Part shown: positions 30,724 through 42,439 of the stretch, one piece after another
Position numbering within the stretch: the stretch's first letter is position 1
Layout of the letters: every line of letters starts with the position of its first letter
Assembly: GCF_030653815.1 (NCBI RefSeq)
Contig: NZ_JAURYQ010000042.1
Span: forward strand, 1-64,000
From: Rhodoferax sp.
Lineage (GTDB): Bacteria > Pseudomonadota > Gammaproteobacteria > Burkholderiales > Burkholderiaceae_C
DNA: 64,000 nt
Reading direction: 5' to 3'
The notes under the pieces: model-generated
What the model saw: only the letters and a program-made list of their open reading frames with translations
Database searches by the model: none
Told to the model about the DNA's origin: nothing
Program-made: the position numbers and the translations under genes

Positions 30724-31845
30724 TTACGGCAGCAGCAGCCGGATCAGGCTGCCCTGCGCCTGGTCGGTCAGCACATAAATCAAACCATCCGGCCCCTGGC
30801 GCACATCACGGATGCGTTGGCCCAGCCCGGCGAGCAGTTTGTGCTCGCGCAGCACGCGCCCACCAAAGGGTTTGGTGAGCTCGATCCGGTTCAGGTAACC
30901 AAACTTGAGCGAACCCACCAACAGGTTGCCCACCCATTGGCTGCCGTAGCGCTTGCTGGTGACAAACACCATGCCCGAGGGCGCAATCGAGGGCACCCAG
31001 TAGTGCAGCGGCTGGTTCATGCCGGCCTGGGCACTGAGCCCGGCACCAATCGCGCCGCCGCCATAGTTCTCGCCATAGGTGATGACGGGCCAGCCATAGT
31101 TGCGACCCGGCGCAATCAGGTTGATTTCGTCGCCGCCCTGGGGCCCGTGCTCATGCGCCCAGAGCGCGCCGTCGGGCGCCACGGCCAGGCCTTGCGGGTT
31201 GCGATGGCCATAAGACCAGATTTCCGGCAGCGCCCCGGCGGTGCTGACAAACGGGTTGTCCGCTGGCACCCTGCCGTCCTTGGCCACGCGGATGAGCTTG
31301 CCGTGGTGGTTGCCCAGGGTTTGCGCGTCGTCCTTGCGGGTGTAGCGTTCCCCCAGGGTCATGAACAGCAGGCCGTCGGGCTGGCCTGCGGTCTGGCTTT
31401 CGGCGATGCGGCAACCAAAGTGCGCGCTGCTGGCCAGCTTGGGACGGGCGCTGAAGATCACCTGCACGGCCTCGAGCCGGCTGCGGTCGCTTGACAACTG
31501 GGCGCGTGCCAGCGCCGTGCTGTTGCCGCCCGCACCAGGCTCTGAAAAACAGAAAAACAGCGTTCGGTTGCGGGCAAAGTCGGCGTCCAGCAGCACGTCG
31601 AGCAAACCGCCCTGGCCACCGGCCGCCACCTCGGGCAGGCCGGCCAGCGCCGGGTTGAGCCGGCCGTCGGCCTCGATCACGCGCAGGCGCCCCGGGCGCT
31701 CGGTCACCAGAAACCGGCCCTCGGGCAAAAAGGCCAGCGCCCACGGATGCGCCAGGCCAGCGCTGACCACCTGGTGCTGCAGCGGCTGGGCAAGAGCGGG
31801 CAGCGCCATGCAGGCCAGCAGCAGGTTTTTGATCCATCGCGCCAT
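30724..31845 (-). CDS. PQQ-dependent sugar dehydrogenase (glucose/sorbosone dehydrogenase family)
   Basis: ~373 aa with signal peptide; LAHPWALAFLPEGRFLVTERPGRLRV, GYRNPQG-like GHRNPQGLA, HEHGPQGGDEIN. Confidence 0.9.
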   Translation of the reverse strand: MARWIKNLLLACMALPALAQPLQHQVVSAGLAHPWALAFLPEGRFLVTERPGRLRVIEADGRLNPALAGLPEVAAGGQGGLLDVLLDADFARNRTLFFCFSEPGAGGNSTALARAQLSSDRSRLEAVQVIFSARPKLASSAHFGCRIAESQTAGQPDGLLFMTLGERYTRKDDAQTLGNHHGKLIRVAKDGRVPADNPFVSTAGALPEIWSYGHRNPQGLAVAPDGALWAHEHGPQGGDEINLIAPGRNYGWPVITYGENYGGGAIGAGLSAQAGMNQPLHYWVPSIAPSGMVFVTSKRYGSQWVGNLLVGSLKFGYLNRIELTKPFGGRVLREHKLLAGLGQRIRDVRQGPDGLIYVLTDQAQGSLIRLLLP

Positions 31846-32114
31846 GGTGAGCCTCCTGGGGTTGTGTGCAGTGGCATGGTAGCGCAGGCGTCGTGCGGGG
31901 AGTTGTTGTTGACCATGGTGCCCTCGCAATCAGCCGGGCAATGCGCTTTGCTGCGTGTCCCCCGCCCGCTGCGCGGTCTCCGCCTTGACCTGCGCAAAGC
32001 GCATCACCCGGCTGATTCCACCCGCTTGTGGGATCAGTTTGCATCGCCCTTGTCAGCCTTGTGCAGTCTTCGGAATCGACAATAGGCCATTTTCAAACGA
32101 GATCGAGTCTTGAG

Positions 32115-33299
32115 ATGCTAAAAGTACTGATAGCGGGTGGCGGTATTGGTGGCCTGAGCGCCGCGCTGGCCTGTGTCCGCGCGGGGACTGAGGTCGCGCT
32201 GTTTGAGCGCCATGCCGAGTTTTCGGAGTTTGGCGCGGGCATTCAGCTGAGCCCCAATGTGGTCAAACTTCTGTATGGCTGGGGCTTGCAGGAGTCGCTG
32301 ACCGAGGTGGCGGCTTTTCCTGACCGGCTGCAGGTGCGCAGCGCCAGCTCGGGCGCCGAACTGGGCATGTTGCGCCTGGGTGAGGTCATGGCCCAGCGCT
32401 ACGGCGCACCCTACCTCACCATTCACCGTGCCGACCTGCACACACTGCTGTTGTCGGCTTTGCAGCGGCGGGGTGGGGCGGCGCTGAGGCTAGGCAGGCC
32501 GGTCATCAGTTTTTCAGAGACCGACCGTGATGTGGCGGTGCTGTTGGCCCAGGATCAGATCGAGCGTGGTGACCTGTTGGTGGGCGCCGACGGTGGCTGG
32601 AGCGGCGTTCGCCAGCAGTTGCTGGCCGACGGCACGCCGCAAGCCACCGGGCACCTGGCTTACCGCGCGCTGATCTCGCAGGCGCGCCTGCCGGTGCATT
32701 TGCGCAGCTTGCAAGTAACGGCCTGGCTGGGGCCGCTGATGCATGTGGTGCAGTACCCGGTGCGCGGCGGCGAATGGCTCAATGTGGTGGCCATCGTGCA
32801 TGGCCAGGTGCAGGGCGACATGTCGCATTGGGACCACAGCGGCAACGCGTTGGAGCTGCAGCAGCGCTTGCAAAGCTGCTGCAAGCAGCTCAGGGACCTG
32901 GTGCAGGCGGTGCCGGACTGGCGTTTGTGGGCCTTGAGCATTCGCCCGCCCATGCGCAGCGGCCGCGAGCAGGCCGGTGGCCGCGTCGCCCTGCTGGGTG
33001 ATGCCGCCCACCCGATGGTGCCCTACCTGGCGCAAGGTGCCGGCATGGCCATTGAAGACGCGCACGTGCTGGCGCGTGTGCTGGAAGGCGGCGGTCCGGA
33101 AGCCCATGCCCGGGTGCCGGCCCTGTTGCGCTACTACGCGCTGCAGCGCTGGCAGCGCAATGCCCGGGTACAGGCCACAGCCATCCGCAATGGCAAGATC
33201 TTTCACGCCCGCGGGCTGATGGCGTTTGGCCGCAACGCCGCCATGAAAATTCGCGGCGAAGGCCTGATGGACCAGCCCTGGCTCTACCGTGGTGTCTGA
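32115..33299 (+). CDS. FAD-dependent monooxygenase (salicylate hydroxylase-like)
   Basis: GxGxxG near N-terminus (IAGGGIGGL), GADGGWS, LLGDAAHPMVPYLAQGAGMAIEDA. Confidence 0.9.
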   Translation: MLKVLIAGGGIGGLSAALACVRAGTEVALFERHAEFSEFGAGIQLSPNVVKLLYGWGLQESLTEVAAFPDRLQVRSASSGAELGMLRLGEVMAQRYGAPYLTIHRADLHTLLLSALQRRGGAALRLGRPVISFSETDRDVAVLLAQDQIERGDLLVGADGGWSGVRQQLLADGTPQATGHLAYRALISQARLPVHLRSLQVTAWLGPLMHVVQYPVRGGEWLNVVAIVHGQVQGDMSHWDHSGNALELQQRLQSCCKQLRDLVQAVPDWRLWALSIRPPMRSGREQAGGRVALLGDAAHPMVPYLAQGAGMAIEDAHVLARVLEGGGPEAHARVPALLRYYALQRWQRNARVQATAIRNGKIFHARGLMAFGRNAAMKIRGEGLMDQPWLYRGV

Positions 33300-33391
33300 T
33301 GGGTAGTTAAAATCCGGCTACTTTTTGCATGGTGACGCCCTGTTGCCGTGCTTTTTAATCCATTCGTCAGTCTCTCCCTGAGGCCCTCCAA

Positions 33392-36300
33392 TTGACTCTG
33401 CACATCACCCCTTTTGAGGGCGGTAGCGCTCTTGGCGCTTTCCGTGTCCAACAACTTCTGCCGGGTCTGCAAGCCGTGCATGAAAAAATCAGTGGCATCG
33501 CCGCGCGCCATGTGCACCTGGTGTGCTCGGACCAGGCCCCCAGCGCCGCGCTGCAACAGCAACTGGCCGCCTTGCTGACCTACGGCGAGCCCTACGCCGG
33601 CCCGCAAGACGGCCCGCTGATTGTGGTGACACCGCGTTTTGGCACCGTGTCGCCCTGGGCTTCCAAGGCCACTGACATCGCCCACAATTGCGGCCTGACG
33701 CTGCACCGGGTCGAGCGCATCACCGAATACCGCATCAGCCTCAAAGCCGGATTGTTGGGTAAGCCCACGCTGACCGAGGCGCAGCTGGCCGAGGTGGCCG
33801 CCTTGCTGCACGACCGCATGACCGAGAGCGTGATGTTCGAGCGCGGCACCGCTTTCAAGCTGTTTGCCAGCCTGCCGGCCGCGCCGATGGCCCATGTCGA
33901 CGTGCTAACCGGCGGCAAGGCGGCGCTGCTGGCCGCCAATGCAGAGTTCGGCCTGGCGCTGGCCGACGACGAAATGGACTACCTGGTGCAGGCCTTCACC
34001 CAGCTGCAGCGCAACCCCACCGACGTCGAGCTGATGATGTTCGCCCAGGCCAACAGCGAACACTGCCGCCACAAGATTTTCAACGCCCGGTTCACCATTG
34101 ACGGCGAGGCCCAGCCCAACAGCCTGTTCGGCATGATCCGCCATACCCACCAGACCAACCCCCAGCACATGCTGGTGGCCTACTCGGACAACGCCTCGGT
34201 GATGGCGGGCGGCCAGGTCGAGCGCTTCAGCAGCCAGGCCAGCCTGACCGACGCTGGCATGCGGGTTGGCAGCTACCAGAAAAGCAGCGCCCTGCAACAC
34301 ATCCTGATGAAGGTGGAAACCCACAACCACCCGACCGCCATTTCACCGTTTCCGGGGGCCTCGACCGGCGCCGGCGGTGAGATCCGCGACGAAGGTGCCA
34401 CCGGCCGCGGCTCCAAACCCAAAGCCGGCCTGACCGGTTTCACCGTTTCCAAAATCAATTGGGGTCAGACTCCAATTAATTACGGCAGGCCGGCGCACAT
34501 TGCCAGCCCCTTGCAGATCATGGTCGAGGGGCCGCTGGGCGGGGCGGCGTTCAACAACGAGTTTGGCCGTCCCAATTTGCTGGGCTACTTTCGCGAGTAC
34601 GAGCAAAGCCTGAATTACACGGTGAAGGACGCCGCTGGTCTGGCGCAGCCGCAGACCGAGCAGCGCGGCTACCACAAACCGATCATGCTGGCCGGCGGCC
34701 TGGGCGTGATCGATGCCACGCAGACGCACAAGATTGCGTTTCCGGCTGGCACGCTGTTGATCCAGCTCGGCGGCCCCGGCATGCGCATCGGCATGGGTGG
34801 CAGTGCCGCCAGTTCCATGACCACCGGCGACAACGCGGCCCACCTCGACTTCGACTCGGTGCAGCGCGGCAACCCCGAGATCGAGCGCCGGGCGCAGGAA
34901 GTCATCAACCAGTGCTGGCTGATGACCGAGGCCAACCCGATTCTGGCGATCCATGACGTTGGTGCCGGTGGTTTGAGCAACGCCTTCCCCGAGCTGACCA
35001 ATGACGCCGGTCGCGGTGCGCGTTTTGATTTGCGCGCCGTGCCGCTCGAAGAATCCGGCCTGGCCCCCAAGGAAATCTGGTGCAACGAAAGCCAGGAACG
35101 TTATGTGCTGGCGATTGCGCCCGAGTCGCTGGACCTGTTCCAGGCCTTGTGCGAGCGCGAGCGTTGTCCGTTTGCGGTGGTGGGTGTCGCCACCGAGGAA
35201 CGCCAGCTTCAATTGGTGGACGCGGGTGCCGAATCACCCGTCAACATGCCCATGAACGTGCTGCTGGGCAAGCCGCCAAAGATGCAGCGCGACGTCAAAA
35301 CCGTGCAGCGCACTTTTGCGCCTGTCAATTTGACCGGGGTGACTTTGCAGCAGGCGACGATCGATGTGCTGGCGCACCCGACGGTGGCGTCCAAGCGTTT
35401 TCTGGTCACCATTGGCGACCGCACCGTGGGCGGCCTCACGCACCGCGACCAGATGGTCGGCCCCTGGCAGGTGCCGGTGGCCGACTGCGCTGTCACTTTG
35501 GCCGACTTCAAGGGTTTTGCCGGTGAGGCCATGGCGCTGGGTGAGCGCACGCCGCTGGCCACGGTCAATGCCCCTGCCAGCGGCCGCATGGCGGTGGCCG
35601 AGGCCATCACCAACCTGCTGGCCGCGCCGATGGAGCTCGACCATGTCAAGCTGTCGGCCAACTGGATGGCAGCCTGCGGCGAACCCGGTGAAGACGCTGC
35701 CTTGTACGAGACTGTGAAAGCGGTGGGCCTGGAACTGTGCCCGGCGCTGGGCATCTCGATTCCCGTGGGCAAGGACTCCTTGTCGATGCGCACGCAGTGG
35801 AAAGATGAGGCCGGTGAGGCGAAAAAGGTTACCTCGCCGGTGTCATTGATCGTGACCGCCTTTGCCACCCTGGCCGATGTGCGCGGCACCCTGACGCCGC
35901 AGCTCAACGCAGCGGACGACACCTCGCTGATTTTGATCGACCTGGGCCGTGGCCAGAACCGCATGGGCGGCAGCATCCTGGCGCAAACCCTGGGCCAGAT
36001 GGGCGACGAAGTGCCCGACCTGGACGACCCGCAAGACCTGGTGAACCTGGTGAATGCCGTCAACACCCTGCGTGCCCAGGGCCGGATTCTGGCCTACCAC
36101 GACCGCAGTGACGGCGGCCTGTTTGCCAGCGCCTGCGAGATGGCTTTTGCCGGCCATGTCGGTGTGGCGCTCAACGTCGACATGCTGGTGACCGAGGGCG
36201 ACGGGATTTCCGACAGCCGCATGGACTGGGGTGACGCCAAGAACTGGGCCGGCCAGATCAGCGGCCGCCGTGATGAGCTCACACTCAAAGCCTTGTTCAG

Positions 36301-37441
36301 CGAGGAGCTCGGCGTGCTGCTGCAGGTACGCACCGCTGAGCGCGACGCGGTCATGCAGGTGCTGCGCGAGCACCATCTGAGCGCCTTCAGCCATGTGGTG
36401 GGCAAGACCCGCCCGGCCGATTCCAGCATCAGCGCCGGTGTGGGTGAGGTGCAGGTGTGGCGCGACGCCAAGACCATTTTCAGCGCCAAGCTGGCTGACC
36501 TGCACCAGGTCTGGGACGCCACCAGTTGGAAGATTTGCCAGCAACGCGACAACCCGGTTTGCGCCGATGCCGAGCATGCCGCGGCCGGTGACCCGACCGA
36601 TCCGGGGCTGCATGTGCACCTGGCCTTGCTCGAACCCACAACCCGCCCCCGGGTCTCAGCCCCAGCCCTCATGTTGTCGCGCCCCAGGGTGGCCGTGCTG
36701 CGCGAGCAGGGCGTCAACTCCCATGTGGAAATGGCCTACGCCTTTACCGAGGCGGGTTTCGAGGCCTTTGACGTGCACATGACCGACTTGCAGACGGGGC
36801 GCGCCAAGCTGGCTGATTTCACGGGCGTGGTGGCCTGCGGCGGCTTCAGTTATGGCGACACGCTGGGGGCCGGCATTGGCTGGGCCCGCTCCATCACTTT
36901 CAATGCCGTGCTGGCGGATCAGTTCAAGGCCTTTTTTGGCCGCACCGACACTTTTGGCCTGGGCGTGTGCAACGGTTGTCAGATGTTTGCCGAGCTGGCC
37001 GACATCATCCCCGGCGCTGCCGAGTGGCCACGCTTCACCACCAACCAGAGCGAACGCTTCGAGGCGCGCCTGAGCATGGTCGAAGTGCTGGATTCACCGT
37101 CCCTGTTCTTCAAGGGCATGGCGGGTAGCCGCTTGCCGATTGCCGTGGCGCACGGTGAGGGCTATGCCAACTTCAAGCACCGGGGCAATGCCGCCAAAGC
37201 CATTGCCGCCATGCGCTTCACTGACAACCATGGCGCCGCCACCGAGGCCTACCCGTTCAACCCGAACGGCAGCCCGGGCGGCCTGTCCGCAGTGACCACG
37301 GCGGACGGCCGCTTCACCGCCATGATGCCGCACCCCGAGCGCGTGTTCCGCAACATCCAGATGAGCTGGACCAGCCAGGACCGTGATGCCTTCAGTCCCT
37401 GGATGCAGTTGTGGGAGAACGCCAGAAGGTGGGTGCGCTAA
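33392..37441 (+). CDS. purL: Phosphoribosylformylglycinamidine synthase
   Basis: 1349 aa; [34 protein letters not shown]-terminal glutaminase [11 protein letters not shown] start. Confidence 0.97.
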   Translation: MTLHITPFEGGSALGAFRVQQLLPGLQAVHEKISGIAARHVHLVCSDQAPSAALQQQLAALLTYGEPYAGPQDGPLIVVTPRFGTVSPWASKATDIAHNCGLTLHRVERITEYRISLKAGLLGKPTLTEAQLAEVAALLHDRMTESVMFERGTAFKLFASLPAAPMAHVDVLTGGKAALLAANAEFGLALADDEMDYLVQAFTQLQRNPTDVELMMFAQANSEHCRHKIFNARFTIDGEAQPNSLFGMIRHTHQTNPQHMLVAYSDNASVMAGGQVERFSSQASLTDAGMRVGSYQKSSALQHILMKVETHNHPTAISPFPGASTGAGGEIRDEGATGRGSKPKAGLTGFTVSKINWGQTPINYGRPAHIASPLQIMVEGPLGGAAFNNEFGRPNLLGYFREYEQSLNYTVKDAAGLAQPQTEQRGYHKPIMLAGGLGVIDATQTHKIAFPAGTLLIQLGGPGMRIGMGGSAASSMTTGDNAAHLDFDSVQRGNPEIERRAQEVINQCWLMTEANPILAIHDVGAGGLSNAFPELTNDAGRGARFDLRAVPLEESGLAPKEIWCNESQERYVLAIAPESLDLFQALCERERCPFAVVGVATEERQLQLVDAGAESPVNMPMNVLLGKPPKMQRDVKTVQRTFAPVNLTGVTLQQATIDVLAHPTVASKRFLVTIGDRTVGGLTHRDQMVGPWQVPVADCAVTLADFKGFAGEAMALGERTPLATVNAPASGRMAVAEAITNLLAAPMELDHVKLSANWMAACGEPGEDAALYETVKAVGLELCPALGISIPVGKDSLSMRTQWKDEAGEAKKVTSPVSLIVTAFATLADVRGTLTPQLNAADDTSLILIDLGRGQNRMGGSILAQTLGQMGDEVPDLDDPQDLVNLVNAVNTLRAQGRILAYHDRSDGGLFASACEMAFAGHVGVALNVDMLVTEGDGISDSRMDWGDAKNWAGQISGRRDELTLKALFSEELGVLLQVRTAERDAVMQVLREHHLSAFSHVVGKTRPADSSISAGVGEVQVWRDAKTIFSAKLADLHQVWDATSWKICQQRDNPVCADAEHAAAGDPTDPGLHVHLALLEPTTRPRVSAPALMLSRPRVAVLREQGVNSHVEMAYAFTEAGFEAFDVHMTDLQTGRAKLADFTGVVACGGFSYGDTLGAGIGWARSITFNAVLADQFKAFFGRTDTFGLGVCNGCQMFAELADIIPGAAEWPRFTTNQSERFEARLSMVEVLDSPSLFFKGMAGSRLPIAVAHGEGYANFKHRGNAAKAIAAMRFTDNHGAATEAYPFNPNGSPGGLSAVTTADGRFTAMMPHPERVFRNIQMSWTSQDRDAFSPWMQLWENARRWVR
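34457..34477. repeat. Near-perfect 21-bp palindrome AATTGGGGTCAGACTCCAATT within purL
   Basis: Arms AATTGGGGTC / GACTCCAATT differ by one position; AT-rich ends in GC-rich context. Confidence 0.65.
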
Positions 37442-39609
37442 CCCCCATCGTTCGCAGCCTGTCTGGCGCCGTGGTGGCGCTGGAGACAGTGGCCATTGTG
37501 CTCACGCTGGGCTTGCTGGCGTTTGCGCCCCTGGGTGCGTCGGCGCCGCTGGGGATTGCTGCGGCTTTTGTGGCGGTGATGACAGGCGGCCTGGTGTACG
37601 CCCTGCTGGGCAGCGCGGCATCGCCGTCGGCAGGACCCACTTCGGCCACGGCGCTGATTCTGGCTGGCCTGGTGGCACAGTTGGTGCAGGATGTGCGCTT
37701 TGACCTGCAAAGTCCTGAGGGACTCGCCATGCTGATGGCGCTGGCCGCGAGCAGTGTCGTGTTGATGGGCCTGTTCCAGATTTTGATGGGATGGGCGGGC
37801 TTGGGACGCCTGGCCCGGTTTGTGCCACAACCGGTGCTGGCTGGCTTCATGAACGGCGTGGCGCTGTTGATCCTGTTTTCGCAAATTCCGATCCTGCTGG
37901 GACTGCCACCGCTGACCCGGTTGACCGACCCGACCGTGCTGTCGCAAGCGCAACCGTTGGCCCTGTTTGTCGGGCTTGCGACGGCGGGCACGGTCTGGCT
38001 GGTTAACTGGAAATGGTCCCGGGCTTCTGCCAGTTTGATCGGTTTGGCGTTTGGTTGCATTTTGTTCGCGATCCTGTTGGCCGCTGTCCCGGGTTTGCAC
38101 CTGGGTGACGTCGTTGGTCCTCTGCCCCTGGGACAGGTCAGGCTCGACGGCCTGCAACCGCTGGCAGACAGTGGCGCCTGGGAACTGCTGCGGGATCACG
38201 GCAAATCGGTGTTTTTAACCGGTGCCATTCTGGCTGTCATTGGCTCGCTGGAGTCGCTGCTGGTGGCGCTGGCCTCGGATCAGCGTGGTTATTCCCAACA
38301 TGATCCGGGTCGTGAACTGCTGTCGATGGGGGCGGCCAATATGGTCAGTGGATTGTGTGGCGGTGTGCCACTGGTGCTTTCCAACGCGCGCTGTGTGTTG
38401 CTGTTCAAAAATGGCGCCGTTGGTCGCGGTCCGGCGCTCGCCTCGGTCATCGTTTACTTTCTCATTTATGTCCTGGCTGGTCCATTGCTGGCCATGCTGC
38501 CCAAGGTGGTGCTGGCCGGCATGATGGTGACCATTGCCGTGGCGCTCAGTGACCGCTGGACGCGCCAGTTGCTGGGCCAGTGGTGGTCTGGCGAACGTTC
38601 GCCAGACTTGCGGCACAGTCTGGTGGTGGTCGCCTTGGTGGGTGTTGTCACGGTGCTGTTTGGCTTTGTGGCGGCGGTCGGCATGGGGTGCTTGCTGGCC
38701 ATGCTGATGTTTATCAGTGCCATGAACCGTTCCCTGATCCGCGGCCGCTTCAGCGCTTTGGAGCGGCCCTCGCGCCGGATCTATGGCCCTGCGCAAGCCC
38801 GGCTGCTGCAGCTTGAGCGCCAGCGCGTGGTGCTGATAGAACTGGAAGGCGCCTTGTTTTTTGGCAGTGCCGAGCGACTGGGCATTGCAGCGTCGGCACT
38901 GGCGCCCGATTGTCGTTGTCTGGTGCTCGACCTGAGCCAGGTCAGCATGATCGACGCGTCGGGTGCCATGCTGCTGCAACAACTCTCGGCCCAGCTTGAA
39001 CACCGGGGGGTGTCCCTGCTGCTGGCCGGTGTCAGCGCCGACAACGACCGTGGCAAACGACTGCGCAACTTTGGCTGTTTTCGTGCGAGTCTGCCCGGTG
39101 GTGGACGGGCCGACTGGTGGCCGGATGCCGATCGGGCCATTGAGGCGGCCGAGCAGATGCTGCTGAGCGCGGCGGGTATCGACGCGTCGCAGACGGTCGT
39201 GCCCCTGGCCGACGCCTCATTGATGCGAAGCCTGAGCGCAGATCAATTCGCGCGCGTACGGCAACACATGCAAGCGCATTCTTTGCGCGCTGGCGAAATC
39301 CTGTTTCACCAGGGTGATCCGGGCGACCGGCTTTATGTGCTGACGCAGGGGTCGATCTCGATCATCGGTGGCAAGGGCCCGGTCAGGCCACGTTTTGTGA
39401 GTTTTTCACCCGGCATCATGATTGGTGAAATCTCGATGCTCGACGGCGCAGGACGCAGTGCCGATGCCATCGCCGACACCGATGCCGTGGTCTGGTCGCT
39501 GACGCGTGACAGCTTTGACGCCCTGGCCCTGGCCGACCCGTTGCTGGGCGAGCGCCTGACCCGCAACATCGCGATCCATCTGGCGGATCGCCTGCGCGGA
39601 CCCCGCTAA
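37411..39609 (+). CDS. SulP-family anion transporter with STAS and C-terminal cyclic-nucleotide-binding domains
   Basis: 732 aa; SulP TMs, STAS ([22 protein letters not shown]), cNMP domain ([19 protein letters not shown]); start may be a later GTG. Confidence 0.9.
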   Translation: MGERQKVGALTPIVRSLSGAVVALETVAIVLTLGLLAFAPLGASAPLGIAAAFVAVMTGGLVYALLGSAASPSAGPTSATALILAGLVAQLVQDVRFDLQSPEGLAMLMALAASSVVLMGLFQILMGWAGLGRLARFVPQPVLAGFMNGVALLILFSQIPILLGLPPLTRLTDPTVLSQAQPLALFVGLATAGTVWLVNWKWSRASASLIGLAFGCILFAILLAAVPGLHLGDVVGPLPLGQVRLDGLQPLADSGAWELLRDHGKSVFLTGAILAVIGSLESLLVALASDQRGYSQHDPGRELLSMGAANMVSGLCGGVPLVLSNARCVLLFKNGAVGRGPALASVIVYFLIYVLAGPLLAMLPKVVLAGMMVTIAVALSDRWTRQLLGQWWSGERSPDLRHSLVVVALVGVVTVLFGFVAAVGMGCLLAMLMFISAMNRSLIRGRFSALERPSRRIYGPAQARLLQLERQRVVLIELEGALFFGSAERLGIAASALAPDCRCLVLDLSQVSMIDASGAMLLQQLSAQLEHRGVSLLLAGVSADNDRGKRLRNFGCFRASLPGGGRADWWPDADRAIEAAEQMLLSAAGIDASQTVVPLADASLMRSLSADQFARVRQHMQAHSLRAGEILFHQGDPGDRLYVLTQGSISIIGGKGPVRPRFVSFSPGIMIGEISMLDGAGRSADAIADTDAVVWSLTRDSFDALALADPLLGERLTRNIAIHLADRLRGPR

Positions 39610-39615
39610 CGCGCT

Positions 39616-41649
39616 TCAGTGGCCGAATTCGCGGCCGCCAGCCGCCGGGCGGGTCTTGAAAAATGTCAGCGGGGTCGTCGTCCCTGCCCGTGCGCTGGCC
39701 AGCTCCTGGCGGGACTGTTTGGCCACCGCCGGTTTCATTTTGCCCACCACATGCATTTCGCAGGGTTTGCAGTCAAAGCGCAAGGTGAGTTTTTCTTTGC
39801 CGTTGATCAGTTGCAGGGGCTCGGCCTTGACCGTGCCCTGCACGCCGGTCACGCCCTTGGCCTGCTTGGGGCACAGGCTCAAGGAAAAACGCACGCAGTG
39901 CTTGGTGATCATCAGGCTGACCTCACCCGGCTCTTCGATGGCCTCATAAGCAGCAGCGATCAGCTTGACGCCGTGGCGCGCGTAAAACGTGCGCGCGGCG
40001 CGGTTGAACACGTTGGCCAGGTAGCTCAGCGTATCTTCGGGGTAGGGTGCCGGGGGCGCCACCGCCTGGCCCGGCAGGAAGCGCACAAAACCGGCGCTGC
40101 GCGCTGCCTCCAGCGCTTGCACCGCTTCACGGCGCAGCGGATTCAGGATGGAGGCCGGCACAAACCAGGGTTGGGCAAAGGCCACCTGCACGTCACTGGC
40201 GGAAAAAATCGTGTTGCCGAGCTTGGACACGTTGTCCACCAGCGTCTCCAGCGCGCCGCTCTTGTCCTTGGCCGGCGTGAGCGCCAGGGTGGCGTGCGCG
40301 CTGGCACTGAAACCGTCTTCGTCGGTCAGTGTCAGGGTGATGCCATGGGTGTCGTCCGTCAGATGCGCCCAGAGCTGGATGCGCCGCTCACTGGACTTTT
40401 TGTCGAGCCCATGCAGCCAGTCGACGTCGCGGTTGCGATTGACCTCCACACCCTTGCGCAGGTCTTTCAAGCCCGCCAACTCGTCTTTGGGGAAGACACG
40501 CCAGCTGCCTTTTTTGGCGCTGACGAGTTCGGCGCGGTTGATGGCCAGGCCGACCAGTTCTTTTTGCAGGTCGTAGTAACACAGGCCGTCACCGTTGTGC
40601 AGCACAGTCTGGCGGTCGTTCAATTCCAGGTCGACCCAGTTGGGGCCGACCTGGGTGACAAAACCGATGGGCTGACCCGGGTTTTTCGGCGTGTCGAAGG
40701 CGCCAATGGTCTCCTGGCGGCCGTTGACAAAGTAGTCGGTGAATTCGCGGTTGAAGTTCTGGTTCGGGTCAGGCGTGAAGCTGAAGGTGGTGAGTCCGCT
40801 GCTGGACCGAGCCAGCGGGTCGCCCGAGTGCTGGCGTGCCTCGATGACGTCGTCGAGCAGCTTGCGGTAATGCGCCGTGATGTTTTTCACGTAGGCCATG
40901 TCCTTGTAGCGGCCCTCGATCTTGAAGCTGCGCACGCCCGCATCGATCAGCGCGGCGATGTTGTCACTCTGGTTGTTGTCTTTCATGCTCAGCACATGCT
41001 TGTCGTGCGCGACAAAACGACCCTTGTCATCGACCACCTGGTAGGGCAGGCGGCAGGCCTGGCTGCATTCGCCGCGGTTGGCGCTGCGCCCGGTGTGCGC
41101 CGCACTGATGTAACACTGGCCGCTGTAGGCCACGCACAGCGCGCCATGGACAAAAAATTCCAGCGTGCTGCGGGCCGGGTCGGTGGCGGCGCGAATGGCC
41201 GCAATTTGCGGCAGCGTGAGCTCGCGCGCCAGCACCAGCTGGGTCAGACCCACATCCTGCAAAAAGCGCGCTTTCTCGGGCGTGCGGATGTCGCACTGGG
41301 TGCTGGCATGCAATTGCAGCGGTGGCATGTCCAGGTTGAGCAAGCCCATGTCCTGCACGATCAGCGCGTCCACCCCGGCCTCATACAGTTGCCAGGCCAG
41401 GCTGCGTGCGCCTTCCAGTTCGTCGTCGCGCAGAATGGTGTTCATGGTGACAAAAATGCGGCTGTTGAAGCGGTGCGCGTGTTGCACCAGCCGGGCAATG
41501 TCGGCCACCGAGTTGTCGGCGCTGGTACGCGCGCCAAACGACGGCCCGCCGATGTAGACCGCGTCAGCCCCGTGGTTGACGGCTTCGATGCCAATGGCGG
41601 CATCGCGTGCCGGGGCTAACAGTTCGAGTTGGTGGGGCAGGAGTGACAT
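39616..41649 (-). CDS. U32 family peptidase (RlhA/YdcP-like)
   Basis: 677 aa; LELLAPARDAAIGIEAVNHGADAVYIGGPSFGAR, SGQCYISAAHTGRSANRGECSQACRLPY. Confidence 0.9.
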   Translation of the reverse strand: MSLLPHQLELLAPARDAAIGIEAVNHGADAVYIGGPSFGARTSADNSVADIARLVQHAHRFNSRIFVTMNTILRDDELEGARSLAWQLYEAGVDALIVQDMGLLNLDMPPLQLHASTQCDIRTPEKARFLQDVGLTQLVLARELTLPQIAAIRAATDPARSTLEFFVHGALCVAYSGQCYISAAHTGRSANRGECSQACRLPYQVVDDKGRFVAHDKHVLSMKDNNQSDNIAALIDAGVRSFKIEGRYKDMAYVKNITAHYRKLLDDVIEARQHSGDPLARSSSGLTTFSFTPDPNQNFNREFTDYFVNGRQETIGAFDTPKNPGQPIGFVTQVGPNWVDLELNDRQTVLHNGDGLCYYDLQKELVGLAINRAELVSAKKGSWRVFPKDELAGLKDLRKGVEVNRNRDVDWLHGLDKKSSERRIQLWAHLTDDTHGITLTLTDEDGFSASAHATLALTPAKDKSGALETLVDNVSKLGNTIFSASDVQVAFAQPWFVPASILNPLRREAVQALEAARSAGFVRFLPGQAVAPPAPYPEDTLSYLANVFNRAARTFYARHGVKLIAAAYEAIEEPGEVSLMITKHCVRFSLSLCPKQAKGVTGVQGTVKAEPLQLINGKEKLTLRFDCKPCEMHVVGKMKPAVAKQSRQELASARAGTTTPLTFFKTRPAAGGREFGH

Positions 41650-41697
41650 GGGGCATGATTATCGGGGCTTGCAACTCGTCACGCGATGGCGCTTGAA

Positions 41698-41725
41698 TTG
41701 ACTTTAAAATGTTTGTCAATACACT
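41698..41725 (+). promoter_or_regulatory. Candidate sigma70 promoter/operator of the TA operon
   Basis: TTGACT - 16 nt - TACACT; TTGAC/GTCAA inverted repeat (41698-41719) overlaps the spacer. Confidence 0.4.
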
Positions 41726-41757
41726 GTCCCTACATCTGAAGATTCAAAGGAAGCACC

Positions 41758-42108
41758 ATGGCACACGACACGACCGTTCAATTCCGGATTGATTCGACTG
41801 TCAAGGAGGAGGCATTTGCCGTCTTTCAGAAAATGGGTATCAGCCCGTCTGAGGCGGTACGCGTCTTCCTGAAACAAGTTCAACTGACTCAGACCTTGCC
41901 TTTCCCCGTGGCGGTGGCTAACGAGAAGGACCTCGATGTGGACGATGATTACACACAATGGTTGCGCGAGCGCCTGGCCACTGCCGTCAAGCAGCTTGAC
42001 AGTGGCAAGATGAATCGCTATGACCTCCCGCTTGCAAGGACCCTGCTTCGCGAGCGTTTGGTTGCGCGCCGCAGTGTTTTGCTTGCCAATGGCGCACCTG
42101 GTCACTGA
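41758..42108 (+). CDS. RelB/DinJ-type antitoxin
   Basis: 116 aa; RHH-like N-terminus TTVQFRIDSTVKEEAFAVFQKMGISPSEAVRVFLKQV. Confidence 0.85.
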   Translation: MAHDTTVQFRIDSTVKEEAFAVFQKMGISPSEAVRVFLKQVQLTQTLPFPVAVANEKDLDVDDDYTQWLRERLATAVKQLDSGKMNRYDLPLARTLLRERLVARRSVLLANGAPGH

Positions 42109-42111
42109 ATC

Positions 42112-42408
42112 ATGGCCTTGCAATTGTCAGAACTTGCCTTGCAAAGCATCGAAGAAATCATTCTTTATTACGAGCTTGAGGCGGGGCTGGCAGTGGCAGA
42201 TGCCGTTGAACGACGCATCTTTGAACAAATTGAAGCCATCGAGCCTTGTCCGATGAGCATTCCCGAGAGTGAAATTTTCCCCGGAGCCCGCAAATTGGTG
42301 ATCAGCAAACTGCCTTACGTGGCATTTTTCCGGCAAATCGATGCGCAATTGTGGGAAGTGGTGGATGTGGTTCACACCTCACGCAAGCTACCCAAAAGCG
42401 CGCGGTAG
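42112..42408 (+). CDS. RelE/ParE-type toxin
   Basis: 98 aa; SELALQSIEEIILYYELEAGLAVADAVERRIFEQIE...FRQIDAQLWEVVDVVHTSRK; 3 nt downstream of antitoxin. Confidence 0.85.
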   Translation: MALQLSELALQSIEEIILYYELEAGLAVADAVERRIFEQIEAIEPCPMSIPESEIFPGARKLVISKLPYVAFFRQIDAQLWEVVDVVHTSRKLPKSAR

Positions 42409-42439
42409 AAACCCCTCGAATCCAAGCCAATCATCGTAC

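Noticed and set aside
39619-41619. 666-aa plus-strand ORF opposite the U32 peptidase
   Set aside because: Antisense shadow ORF without recognisable motifs.
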